Assembly: GCA_038380795.1 (NCBI GenBank)
Contig: CM076272.1
Coordinates: 1,617,001-1,681,000 of the forward strand
Source of the DNA: Pyrocephalus nanus
Taxonomy: Eukaryota > Chordata > Aves > Passeriformes > Tyrannidae
Direction of reading: 5' to 3'
DNA length: 64,000 nucleotides
Both the position numbers and the translations under genes were made by a program. Within the stretch, counting starts at the first letter, position 1, and each line of letters starts with the position of its first letter. A model generated the notes under the pieces. The model did no database searches. It was not told the DNA's origin and worked only from the letters and a program-made list of their open reading frames with translations. Positions 1-11,000 of this stretch are shown here, one piece after another.

Positions 1-80
1 ACACCTCCCTGCTGGAATCCCACACTCCCTGCTGGAATCCCACACTCCCTGCTGGAATCCCACACTCCCTGCTTTGCTCC
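1..80. repeat. 20-bp tandem repeat cut by window edge
   Basis: Three near-perfect copies of a 20-bp unit (CACACTCCCTGCTGGAATCC-like) at 1-20, 21-40 and 41-60, then a degenerate copy at 61-80. More copies may lie to the left of the window. Confidence 0.9.
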
Positions 81-2409
81 CTGCTCTGCTTTTGGGGTGT
101 TTTGTTGATCCACTCTGCCCATGGGAGCATTATCCATCTGCCCCAGGAGCAGGACCCAGACAGCACACAGAAAAGAAGAGGCAATGAATCCATCTGAAGG
201 GTGAGCCCTCCTATCAGACAGCACTGGGACACTTCCAAACCAGACTATTTCAGCTTCAGGGGGAAATGTTGGTTTTTTTTTTAATTCCTCTCCCAGTATT
301 CAATTCCTCAGTGACAACAAAAAAGGAAGCACTGTGGAAAGCTGTCCTTTTCCAGTGAAATCCCAGTTCAAATCAAATTCCCCATCTTCAGCACCAAACT
401 GGAGGTAAAAAATACCTGCTAATGCTCCAGCATTTCTAACTTTTGGAATGAAACTGAGTCAACCTAAGAGCCTGCCATCATCCAAAGGGAACACTAACTC
501 CCCTTCTTTCCCTTTCCTTCCCCTCTCTAGGTCCTCAGCTCATTGTTAATCTGGCAGAAAATTAAGGCAGCACAGGAAATGTGAATTAAACCTTTACTAA
601 ACTAACCCACTCTGGACAATTATGTTGATTGTGTTAGGTGATGGTATTGCAGGACTTTTTATATGTTATGTGTTCTGTTTTCCCAGACATGCATTGAGTG
701 CTAAAGGCTTGAAACAGATAAGCTGCAACATCATACCTGCCCTATTTACAGGTACAATTTACATTTAAAATTGTCAAGGTGCAAATAGAAAGGAAACAAC
801 TATTAGAGGCAGAACATGTAAGACATCTACAGAGCCAACTGGAAGAATTCCCCCAAATACTTCTGTTTATGACAAGAAATCATGTTATCTCAGTCTAAGG
901 GAAGGTTTTAAAGAAAATCTTATGAGTTAAATATTTATGAAGAGTAGGCTTTTAAACTTGGTGAGTACAGATCACAGAGAGCAAATCCTGGAGCAGAACA
1001 TGACTCTCAACTCTCTCTTGGCCTATTCAGGTGTCTCCACTCCACATTTCATTCTCCATTCTTCCTTTGTTCTGAGCTCCTAAATCATTCAAATGTCTCT
1101 AGATTAGTCAGGCAGGTGGCACACAAATTACCAGAAGGGAACAAGAGGCCATCCCAAATTTGTTACTCAGGTTATCCAAAGTGTGTCAGTGCCACCACAG
1201 CCAGCTCAGTTCGCCCTTCATGCCAGTGCAAGCTTGAAATGTTTTAAAACATTTAATTCCCCTACAATGAAAATTGTTTTTTCTCCCATACCACCCCCCC
1301 CTCCCAGGAAGATTTTGTCTCATTAAATATTTTTTGACAGTAAAAATATGTGGTCAAATTCTTAAACATTGAGGTAGCCTTGCTTTGTGTTTTAGGTATT
1401 TCTTTCCATAAACTGGGAAGAGAATCTTTGGAAAGCAGAAGCAACACTTTCAGAAGCAGCAGAATGAACACTTGAGGAAAGGACACACACACAGAAAAGC
1501 TTTTATTGTAAAACATCACCCACCAAAGAAATCTGTAGACAGGGAAATCCTCACCAAGTCCTCCATAAGAGTGAGCAATCACATGGCAATGATCATCACA
1601 GAGTATTTCCCAACACCCCTAAACCAGGCTTGGATCTCCAGTTGTCCAAGCCTGTGATTTGCAGCTCTAGGCTCTGCACTGACCGGATGAAGGAGATGAT
1701 TTTAAATCTCCAGGCAGGAGGAGGGTGGGCAGGAAAGACAACAGCAGTCAAATACAAAGATTCATTCCCCCACCTTGTGGGTAACCACCGAAACAACAAT
1801 TTACAGGAGCATCTCTTCATTTGCAACCTACCCACATATTCATTATCAAATGTCACACAGATTTCTGCTGCACAGTGAGTCAAACTTAAAAAATTCTTTG
1901 CAATTAACTCAGAGGTGATTTAAGTAATTTGCTCTGTTTTTTTAATTCGCTCTGTTTTACTTTTTTTAATTCCACATTTTAGAGAATATCTGCTCTTTTG
2001 GTGTTTATCAGTAATCAGTTACTCAAGGCTGTGGTGCTCTGATAAAGTGTGAAGAAGGTCTTAATAGTGTAATAAAATCAAAAATTAACTGTTAAACTGT
2101 TAAAAGTTCCTCATCATACCACACTTGCATTTCCTCTTGGTTTTTGATAATATACCTTTGTGCTGCTTTTACTGATAATTAATCTGCAACAACTCCATGG
2201 GATCAGCTGCAGGAATATTCCTGGACTCCTTACAGCCTAATGCCACAGGTCTGGAACAGTCAAGGGTAAAGTTCTTTCCCCCAGGGAAAGGGAAAGCACA
2301 GCCAGAGGTGAGGATGACAAATGCCAGAGGAAGCTTTATAAGCACACCACAGTCCTCCTGCATCAACCAAGCCAAGGGCAGGTTCAGGGCCACATTTATC
2401 AGCACCTGC

Positions 2410-2457
2410 AGAGCTCAGTGATTTACCTACAGAGCTCAGTGATTTACCTACAGAGCT
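2410..2457. repeat. 21-bp tandem duplication
   Basis: Two identical units beginning at 2410 and 2431 (AGAGCTCAGTGATTTACCTA plus C), followed by a partial third. Confidence 0.9.
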
Positions 2458-3352
2458 TTGATTGCATGAGAGAGGAAAGCAAGTCTTACCTGAGGAGGCC
2501 ATGTCTGGGATCCTGAGCAGCTCACTCGTTGGGGGATAAAAGCAGCTTCCCTGTTGGTCAAGTCCTGCTTTGGGTGGGTGTTCCACAGACTCAGCATCTC
2601 TGCTGCACTCACCTCTGATCCACAGCAGGTCCAGAACACACACAGGATCACCACAGGAACTGGAGTGGGGTCATTTCACCAGCACAGAGCATCTCCACTG
2701 TTCCATCTGCTGGCTCCAGGACAGTGTCTGGGAAAGGCTCTGCCCCTCTGACTGAAATCCAAACAAACATTTCTCTCCCTTGCTGAAATCCATCACAGTT
2801 ACTGTGTTCAAATACTGCAGGTTGTCTTCAGAACTAGGTATTTGCCCAATTACTGATGTCAAGGCAATTTGTAGCAGGTACCAACTTGGCTTTTTACTCA
2901 GTTTTTTTGACCATTTGATAGATTTGTCACCATCTTGCTTTCACCTTCCTTCACTCCCAACCTACCATGTGAATATTAGGGGTTCCTCCCTCTCCCTTGC
3001 CCCCCTGGCCCCAGTGCAATCTGAAGATCAAATCAGAACACACAATGAACAATCTCACTCCATAATAAATAACAATGAATATAAAATCCTTTGAAATATT
3101 TTTTACTTGTTAACCTACAGGAAGGGTGAGGATACAACCAACTGAATCAAGTTTTAAATTCACACTTCCAATAGGTCAATTTTTTCCTTGCTAGAGTTGT
3201 TTCTCCTTTCCTAGTTCAGCTCTTCTCCCCCCCACAGCTGAGGTGACTGGACTACACTTCCACCACAGCTGCTGACAAATATCTTGAACAATTCCAAACG
3301 GGAGCAAAAGGCAGCAGAGAGATAATAAATGCTCAGGTCTGGAGATTTGTGT

Positions 3353-3386
3353 ATTTGCATCACTGTTACTTAGTGATTATGCAAAT
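3353..3386. promoter_or_regulatory. Inverted pair of POU octamer motifs (candidate enhancer element)
   Basis: ATTTGCAT at 3353-3360 and its reverse complement ATGCAAAT at 3379-3386. The intervening sequence extends the symmetry (ATCACT opposite AGTGAT). The perfect octamer is the classical POU-factor site. Regulatory role is inference only. Confidence 0.35.
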
Positions 3387-5302
3387 GAGAGCCATAATCC
3401 AAGGGAGGGAATTGCATTAGGATCATTAGTTTACTAAAGAATATTCATACACCTGGAACAAATTTTATTTTACAACTAGATGTCTAATCAACATCCCCCC
3501 TTCAGTCTGGCACCACGAGTTTAAAGGGGAACTGCCCTCTCCCTTCAAAGCCTACCTTTGTCTCTACTAAAGAGATTAAAGCTTTGACTTTTCCAAAGGC
3601 ACTTAGTAGTTGTGTATGTTGATTCTCAAATCCCTCCACTTGTTTCTTATATTAAACCTCCTCTTGAAGTGGTCAGTCCACTGGCATCTATTCCAAATTA
3701 GGTCTTCACACTCAGCTTTCACTACATGTGACTTTATAAGCTGTTGAAAGAATTATTTTGTCAACAGATGCTGGTTTCAAAAGGTTTCACAAGTCAGTTT
3801 ACACTTTGAAAATTCAATCCTTTTTATTTTATTTTTAAATACTCTGAGTGACCCAAGATACCCTTATATAAATAACCCTTATTGTCAACCCAAACCCAAA
3901 ATGAGGATATACCTACTGTAATCACTGTGTTACTCTACCACAGCAAGGCTTATTTACTGCCAGCACTGAAATAAGAACATTGGGGCCTTGATTGTTAAGC
4001 TGAATTACCTAATTGATCTCATCCTTCAACTTCACAATTAATCCCCTTTAAAACTATTTACTCTTACTACTAAAACACTCCCTATTCTGTGCCCACAACA
4101 AACCAACCTTCCCCACTCTGCACACTGAGAAAGTGGCCAAATATGATGGTGAAAGGTGGGCAGTTGTTCTGATGCACAAAACACAGAAATTTGAATTTCA
4201 GGTGTTCTCCTTTGGTTTTGGGGGGAGAGGGAGGTTCCTCAGATGTCTCACTGAGCCAGCTGCCAGAACAGCTGGGCTGGGAAGATCTGTCCTGACACTG
4301 CAGTCCCCCCTTCTTCAGCTGCAGGTGGCTGGTGATGGCACTTGTTTCCTCAAAATTTCACTGTCTCAGTAGTTTTAAGTGAGTGGCTTATCGTAATTCA
4401 GTAGAGAATGACTGGTGGTAGTCAACAAACACAGGGCCATTTTAAGAGGAAAAAAATCCAAATAAAATCCAATGACAATTCCCACTGAAAGAGATCCTAA
4501 AAATCCCTTTAAACATTAACAGCAAAATGGACCAAACTCATGTAAGGAATTAGTAAAGAACTTGATTATATTTTCAAAATACAACATTTCAGCATGTGAA
4601 GATTTCTCCAGACTGGGCAGAAATCCAGTGAAAATCATCAAAATAAAAAGCTCCTTAAGGAAAGTGGAACTGATAGCACCATCCTGTGAAGAACCATATC
4701 CATCAGCTATTTCAAAAGTTCTCATCATTGTCTTTATTTTAAAGCATTTAATAGTTCTAAAACCATAAGCACAAGCATATTAACATGTTTTTCAATGAAC
4801 AGTTTGATTGTATTACAGTTTTTCTGCCAGTGTCCCTTTAAATGGTTACTGGTGAGATCTGCACTGAGGAAGGGTAGAATGTTCTTCATCTACGGAGCAA
4901 GGATGGGAAAGTTTCAGAAAGGAGGGCCAAGTTTTCAGCTCCAGCAAGAGCCTGAGAAAACAGTCCCAGGGACTCAACATTCCCCCATGCCTTGCAACAA
5001 GAAATGCTGCTGGAGAGCTGGAGAAACCTGGGATGATCCAGAAAGCAAGGGAGCAACTGAAGCAAAGCAAGGACTCAGGCCTGACCTATTTGCTTAGAGT
5101 TCTAATTAACACTGATTTTCCTGTGTTAATATTCAGTAAAACGTGGGTTTTGAGACAGCAAAAACTTCTGGGAGCTCATGGTAAGGCAGGAAGATCTCAA
5201 TGGTTTGGCCAACTTGGTGTGCTCAGTAATACTGAAAAACCCCAGAGCTTCAGGGAAGCACAAAATCTGAAAGGTGTGGAAAAACACTCTGGTGGCAGAC
5301 AG

Positions 5303-5338
5303 AAAAAAAAAAAAAAGAAAGAAAGAAGAAAAAAAAAG
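5303..5338. repeat. Purine-only low-complexity tract
   Basis: A-run with interspersed G (AAAGAAAGAAAG type), about 36 bp. Simple sequence. Confidence 0.9.
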
Positions 5339-5762
5339 GTAAAAACCTTGAGAAAGCTCTTCACTTTGCATCGTAGCACCTGGCTGAAATTCCTCACTCA
5401 AGACTGACAGAATACACACTCTTACCCTCTTCCCCCTCCAGATCATCCAAACAGGATTTAATTTTCAGTGGTTCTTCTGCTGGACATCCAGTCAAGCATC
5501 CAGTCAGTCATCCATCCCTGTCCCTTAACTCCCTCAGCCAGCACTTCAAGAAAATAGACCAGCTTAAGGAAGAGAACGGACAAGGAACAGGGAAAAAAGT
5601 TGCCAGAGTTAGAGAGCAAAGCCTCAGCAGAGCCAGGAGTTGTTGCAGCTGCAGAGGAGGCAGCTGTGCTGAAAGCTGCTTCAAAACAAGCAGCAAAGGC
5701 AGAAAGACACGAGGTGAAGTGGAATGGAACACGTGAGGAAAGCACAGGGCAAGCACTGGAAA

Positions 5763-5792
5763 CCTACTGGTCCCAAACCTACTGGTCCTAAA
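5763..5792. repeat. 15-bp direct duplication
   Basis: CCTACTGGTCCCAAA followed directly by CCTACTGGTCCTAAA. Minor tandem duplication in intergenic sequence. Confidence 0.8.
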
Positions 5793-6382
5793 CTTCAGCA
5801 AGAAATGGGGTTCCTCTCTCCTGAGTGCTTGATCCAAGTGATAAAGGAGGTCACCCATCACCTCAGCTGGGGCTCACCCACCAGGTCTAACTCAGACAGC
5901 AACCCACACTGCAAAGAATGCATTTCAGAACAGAACCACTGCTTCTTCAGGCTAGTTTACAGAGGAAGTGACTTCTTTGTACCTAATCACAGAAAGTTAG
6001 AAAATAAAACATCTACTGGTTCCAATTCAAGCCAGAAAGTTTACCAAAGACACTGAACCAAGCAGAAGACTGGAGTCAGAAAGGTGTCTCCAGAAATGTT
6101 TTAAGCTCCAATTCTCCACCCAAAACAGGCCCATGGTAGTGCCTGGACATGCACAGACTAAAGTGAAATCTCTTTTCCAGAGTGAGTGAGGAGGCAGCAC
6201 ACACACAAGTGTCCCTGAGATGCCAGAGAACAAGCAGTGCTGAGCTGCCCAAAGCTCTCCTCAGTGCCCTGGGACTCCAGCTGTTCCTCCATGGGGTCAG
6301 GGACCTGGCAAACCAACAGCATTTCACACACTGGGGAAGCAACCACACTTCAAATCAGAGCACAAATACTTGCATATAAAAA

Positions 6383-6388
6383 TTTATT
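6383..6388 (-). promoter_or_regulatory. VPS13C: Distal poly(A) signal AATAAA
   Basis: Minus-strand AATAAA, followed 11-12 nt later by a CA dinucleotide (6371-6372) and then a GU-rich stretch (about 6330-6362). This is the most complete poly(A) site in the region. A second AATAAA lies upstream at 6438-6443. Confidence 0.55.
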
Positions 6389-7649
6389 GGCTTTCTTTTA
6401 TACATGGGCTTGAAATACATACAACCCAGACAGGTGATTTATTTAATGTTTGAGCAGAGCTTTGTAGAAAACAGGTGATAGCACAGAATTAGAGGCTGTA
6501 CCACATTATTTTTCCTTGTAGCAAACTGGATGAATAGCCATGTGCATTCAACAGCAATAAAATCACGTCTGCAACGCTCCCTAAAAGTTCTGTGTCTGGC
6601 AGCTTAAAAATGCCTTCAGCTTTCTAATTTTGGTGAGCTCACAGGGACAGGTTAAAAGTGCATTTAGAGAATCCACCAGCCCTTAAGTATAAAGAGAGTT
6701 TGAAAATCCAGGCCTGGTTCTCCTGTTTGCTCTGCTTACTGAACAGATCTATGCAAAAATATTGTCATTTTGATTCATCAAGTTCATATGTGTATATATA
6801 GCTATTATCTAGTACAAAACGAAATTAGAAACCCCAGAAATGATTCTTCCCAAGTGAAGAAAGGGTAAATTTTCATGAGTAAGTATTCTCAAGGACACTG
6901 ATTATCTTATTCAAGAGACAGAGCAGGAGTTCTTAGATCATTGATCCTTGAACTCCAAACCTGCTTTCTCAGTCCCTGCTGTTTGGGCCTCATGTGAAGA
7001 ATGGAACTGGTCTCAGTGAAGCTCCTGGGGTTATTCAGACCAGTAAGAACCAGGCATGCACTTGGTGTTTAAATATTGTGCTGAGCTGAATGCTGACAGT
7101 GCTCAGGAAGAGAAAGTGCAGCCCAAGTGTTGTGTCAGGAGTGAGTGTGTTCACCACGAGATCCGTTCTGCCCGTGGGGTGGAAGAGGGAAGCTCATGAC
7201 TTGGATCTGAGCTTGGCCATGCAGTGGCAAAGCCAGTGTGCTGTTCCTCCTGGAGGAGCCTTTAGGCTCCAGTGACACAACCAAAGCCATGGACATGCAC
7301 AGGACAGCGAAGAGCATTTCCATTTTTAAAGTGCATATTTTCATTTACAGCGTGACAACATTACCAAGTGAGCATTTCCAGACAACAAGAGCCTATTCCT
7401 CTCATATATTCTCATTCTTATGTTGCCCCAGTGCAGCATTTTCTAATGCTAAACAGACAGGGAGGAAATTATAGCAGGGAAATTGTGCACACTCCTTTCT
7501 TAATTTAAGGAGAATGCTGCCTAAAATAGAAGGATTTTTTAATTAGTTTCAGTCATTAACAGAAGTACTTCATTTTGCCAAACACTAGAACCACAAGTAC
7601 TACAACCTGCCTGTAAACCATAAACTTATAGTGCAAATAAGATAACCAC

Positions 7650-7655
7650 TTTATT
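7650..7655 (-). promoter_or_regulatory. VPS13C: Proximal poly(A) signal AATAAA
   Basis: Minus-strand AATAAA about 300 nt after the stop, with a CA about 18 nt downstream (7632-7633) and a GU-rich run near 7575-7605. A further AATAAA at 7861-7866 has no comparable GU-rich context. Confidence 0.45.
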
Positions 7656-7952
7656 ACAGAATCCATTTCCCTGACATAAAAAAAAAAAGGGCAGAAAATA
7701 AAATTTCAAAGTGGGAAAATATTTCATAGAAAATCTTAAATTTTGCACTTCAATGCACATTTTAGAATAAAAAAATCCTTTGTTTCCCACAGAGGCACAG
7801 CTTCTGAAACTGCAGTGTTAATGGCTGTTAACTCTGAAAGAAGATCCCAGGCATTTTATCTTTATTTTTGCCCAACATTTCCATGTCGCTTCTAATCAGT
7901 TTTAGGGAGACAATTGCACCCCAAAGGTCAGACCCCACAAATCCTACCATTA

Positions 7953-8051
7953 TCAAGGCATTTGTGGTTTCTTCAACTGCAATGATGCTCTTTTCACCAA
8001 CTTCTGCTGATTTCTTGTTGCCTGGGCTTCCTGAATGGCACCACAAATCCA
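7953..8051 (-). CDS. VPS13C: VPS13C terminal coding exon 69 with stop (99 nt)
   Basis: Residues 3274-3305 plus TGA at 7953-7955: [20 protein letters not shown], then a basic tail ending KKPQMP. Aligns with the human C-terminal helix (NAIEDAQ-x-TRQQQKL). This helix closes the PH-like domain. Confidence 0.95.
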   Translation of the reverse strand, partial: WICGAIQEAQATRNQQKLVKRASLQLKKPQMP

Positions 8052-11000
8052 CTGGAAAACAACAAGAAACACTGTCAATCCACTGGGGATTTTCTAGTAC
8101 CATTAATGATGTTATTCACAGTTAGGTACACCTTGCTAATAGAAATAAATATACTGACCAAGTACTGCAACCTACTGGGCCCATTAGTTGGCACATCTCA
8201 GCTTTTGATTTGCTCTGTTCCTGTGGCTACACGTTATTTTTAGCAAAAGTTTGAATGCCATAACAATAAGGCACTATCAGATCCAATTAATTAATCCATT
8301 TTTGGGGGTTCTAAAATGGATAGAAAAGCACAGAGAGCCTCCCACCACTACACTCAGTCTGAGGCAAAGAGCTCCAGAACAGGACTCTGTTCAGGCCAAA
8401 CAAGCAGGAGGTTTGCATTACCTGTAAACCTCAGAGAATAATTCACAGCAATTAAAAAACCAGTTCTAAATGACAGGAGGCACTTTTGATAATATTTGCA
8501 ATGAAAAACACTTCAAACTGGATAGTTAGTTGAAATCCAGAAAGGGAGGAATTAAAATAGAACCTAACAATAGTTCTACCATTAAAACAACAAAGCAGTG
8601 CAACTGAACCAGCCATTTTTATTGAATTCCTGAATACAACCAATTAGTTAAAACCCCCATGTCTCAACTGTCTAACATTAAACACATTGTGCACCATGCA
8701 TAAAATGTGTATACATAACATTAACATATCCCTAGTCTGAGGAAATTAATGTCAGTGCAACATGGAAATGCCAAGGGGAGGAACCAAACCAAACCATGCC
8801 CTGGGGTAGCTCAGATGGCCACTCTGATTTCACCTGAGTAATTCCAGGATTTAGCAAAAGCTGAAGTGTTTGAAAAGCTTGTGAGGGCTTTTTTTAATCC
8901 ATAATTTCAACAAAAGTAAAACTAGTACTGTAGATACTGGAAATATTTCCTTTAATGAGCTTTAACATAGAAAACCTAAGACTGTGCAACTTCCCCTTAA
9001 ATTATTATTGCACAAACTCTCTGGAATGTTTTGGCCTACCTTGCCTCATCATTCTCCTGGTTTAACTCCTTTTTCAACCTGAAACTGGGAGAAATGGTCC
9101 TGAGGCACAGCAGCCCATTCTATAATGGGTCTCTGAACATTGCCATCTCTTTACATGCTGAGTTCAACAACTGTTAACAACATCACAAGGACAGAAGAAG
9201 AATGGGGGGAAAAAAAAAAAAAGAATATACCCTTGCTGTGGTTTCGTCCTGAAGCTGAACTGTCTTTACACATTCATGACCTGTACTGTCCTTTCTTTGG
9301 AACATCCTCTGATCCTGCTGCAGAGGGGAACAAAAAAGGGCTTCAGATGACTCACAAAACAAGAATGCACAATCTGATACTTAAATGGCTCGAATGTCAA
9401 CTTCAGGTTAGATTTGAACGTGGTCTCTGTCTAACCCCACCTGTACTTTCAAGAAATTTTATATAAATCCTGTCATACAGTCACTTAGTTAGAAGTTAGA
9501 ACCATAAATAAGTTAAGAGCATGTCTGAAAGTCTAATTAGTGTTAAATAGAAGGAACTTTAAGTGCTTTTCTTACCAGAACAGTTAATTTTAAAGTATTT
9601 CCTGCATAGGAAGGGCAGCGTGTAAATTCTTCAAATAAGTGATCCCACTCTACCGTTAAATGGCCCAAGATTTCCACTTCTTTCACATAAATCACTCTCC
9701 TGTTCACAGAAACAAAAAAGTTAATACTCAATTTCTCCCTGGGACTAGAACTTTGCTGGAAAGGCAAAACAAAACATTTGTTTAAGAAGGCGTTGTCTGT
9801 GATGATTAAAAGTAACCACTCCCAGCAGACCTGTATTTCCCTAATGTGTTCTCAGACAGTCACTTTGTCTGTAGAACTCTAAGCTGATCTACAGTATCAG
9901 AGTGTGGACAGCCCAGTTAATCAGAACCCACCCAGACCTCCACATATTTCACTAGAACTGGATGCCAGGAGGTCATCAGCCCCTCCAAGCCAGACTCCAG
10001 CAGGTGAAGGCACTCACACAGCTCCACAGGGACACAACTGCTCCAGGGTGACAGCTCATGGTGCCTGAGCTGCTCCCTGTCCCCTCAGCACTTTGGGGCT
10101 GCAGGGTCAGCCAGCACACCGAGGCCAGCTCTGACTGGAGTTCAGCTACAAATCTTATGCATGTGGAGAAGAATCAGCATAAGGAGGGCAGTGCAGCCCC
10201 TCAGCAGGGGCAGAGCAGGGGCAGGACTGAGCTCTGCTCTGTGGGACCAGGGACAGCCCCCAGGGAATGGCTGGAGCTGTGTCAGGGCAGGCTCAGGGTG
10301 GATCTCAGCAAAAGGTTCTTCCCCCAGAGGGTGGTTGGCACTGAACAGGCTCCCCAGGGCAGTGGGCACAGCCCCAAGGCTGCCAGAGCTCCAGGAGGGT
10401 TTGGCTGATCCTCAGGGGGTGACTCTTGGGGCTGGGCCTGTGCAGGGCTGAGGGTTGGACCCCATGATCCTGGTGGGGCCCTTCCAGCTCAGCATATTCT
10501 GGGATTCTGGGATATATCTGGAGGTGTAAATAACTAAATCACCCAACTCTCCTTCACTGACACTGCCCAGGAATGTTGAGGTGTCCTGGTAAAACACACA
10601 TGGTGGGATGTGTGGGATGGCTCCATGCTCCTACTATGGACGAGCCTATCTCACTAATCCAGGGAACTGGTGCCATATGGGATGTGGAGATCATAATCCT
10701 TTGCCATCATCCACATGTATTTAGAAAGTTTTGAGTCCCCAAACTGTGTAGCCGAGACTGGAACATCCTGAATTTTAAAAATTGTCTGGTGAGTTAAATA
10801 TTAATTTTCATGCTGCTACCAAAGCTTAAACGTTCATTTAGAATATCCTGTAATTAACAAGATTGCAAACATGAGCATTATCAAACTGTTGACTGTTAAA
10901 ACTTACCACGAGGTAATTTGAAAAATTAAAAGCAAAGAGAAAAAAAAGAATATTTCCCTCCCAGTATGATGCAAGGATCACTGATCTCAGAGTAAACTTT

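Larger units (their letters stand above)
1..6370. other. Intergenic sequence downstream of VPS13C
   Basis: No gene seen. The open frames here are short, lack start context and domains, and occur on both strands. It contains the truncated 20-bp tandem repeat at the left edge, a 21-bp duplication at 2410, the octamer pair at 3353-3386, and a purine-rich tract at 5303-5338. In other amniotes RORA lies on this side, but none of its exons is visible here. Confidence 0.6.
6371..7952 (-). other. VPS13C: VPS13C 3' UTR (probable extent)
   Basis: Sequence after the stop, up to the best distal polyadenylation context. Length about 1.6 kb if the distal site is used, or about 0.3 kb if the proximal site at 7650 is used. 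AT-rich, with no open reading frame of note. The end is inferred from signals only. Confidence 0.5.

Noticed and set aside
5508..5861. Overlapping open frames of about 100 codons on both strands
   Set aside because: No homology I recognise, no codon bias or start context; intergenic chance frames.
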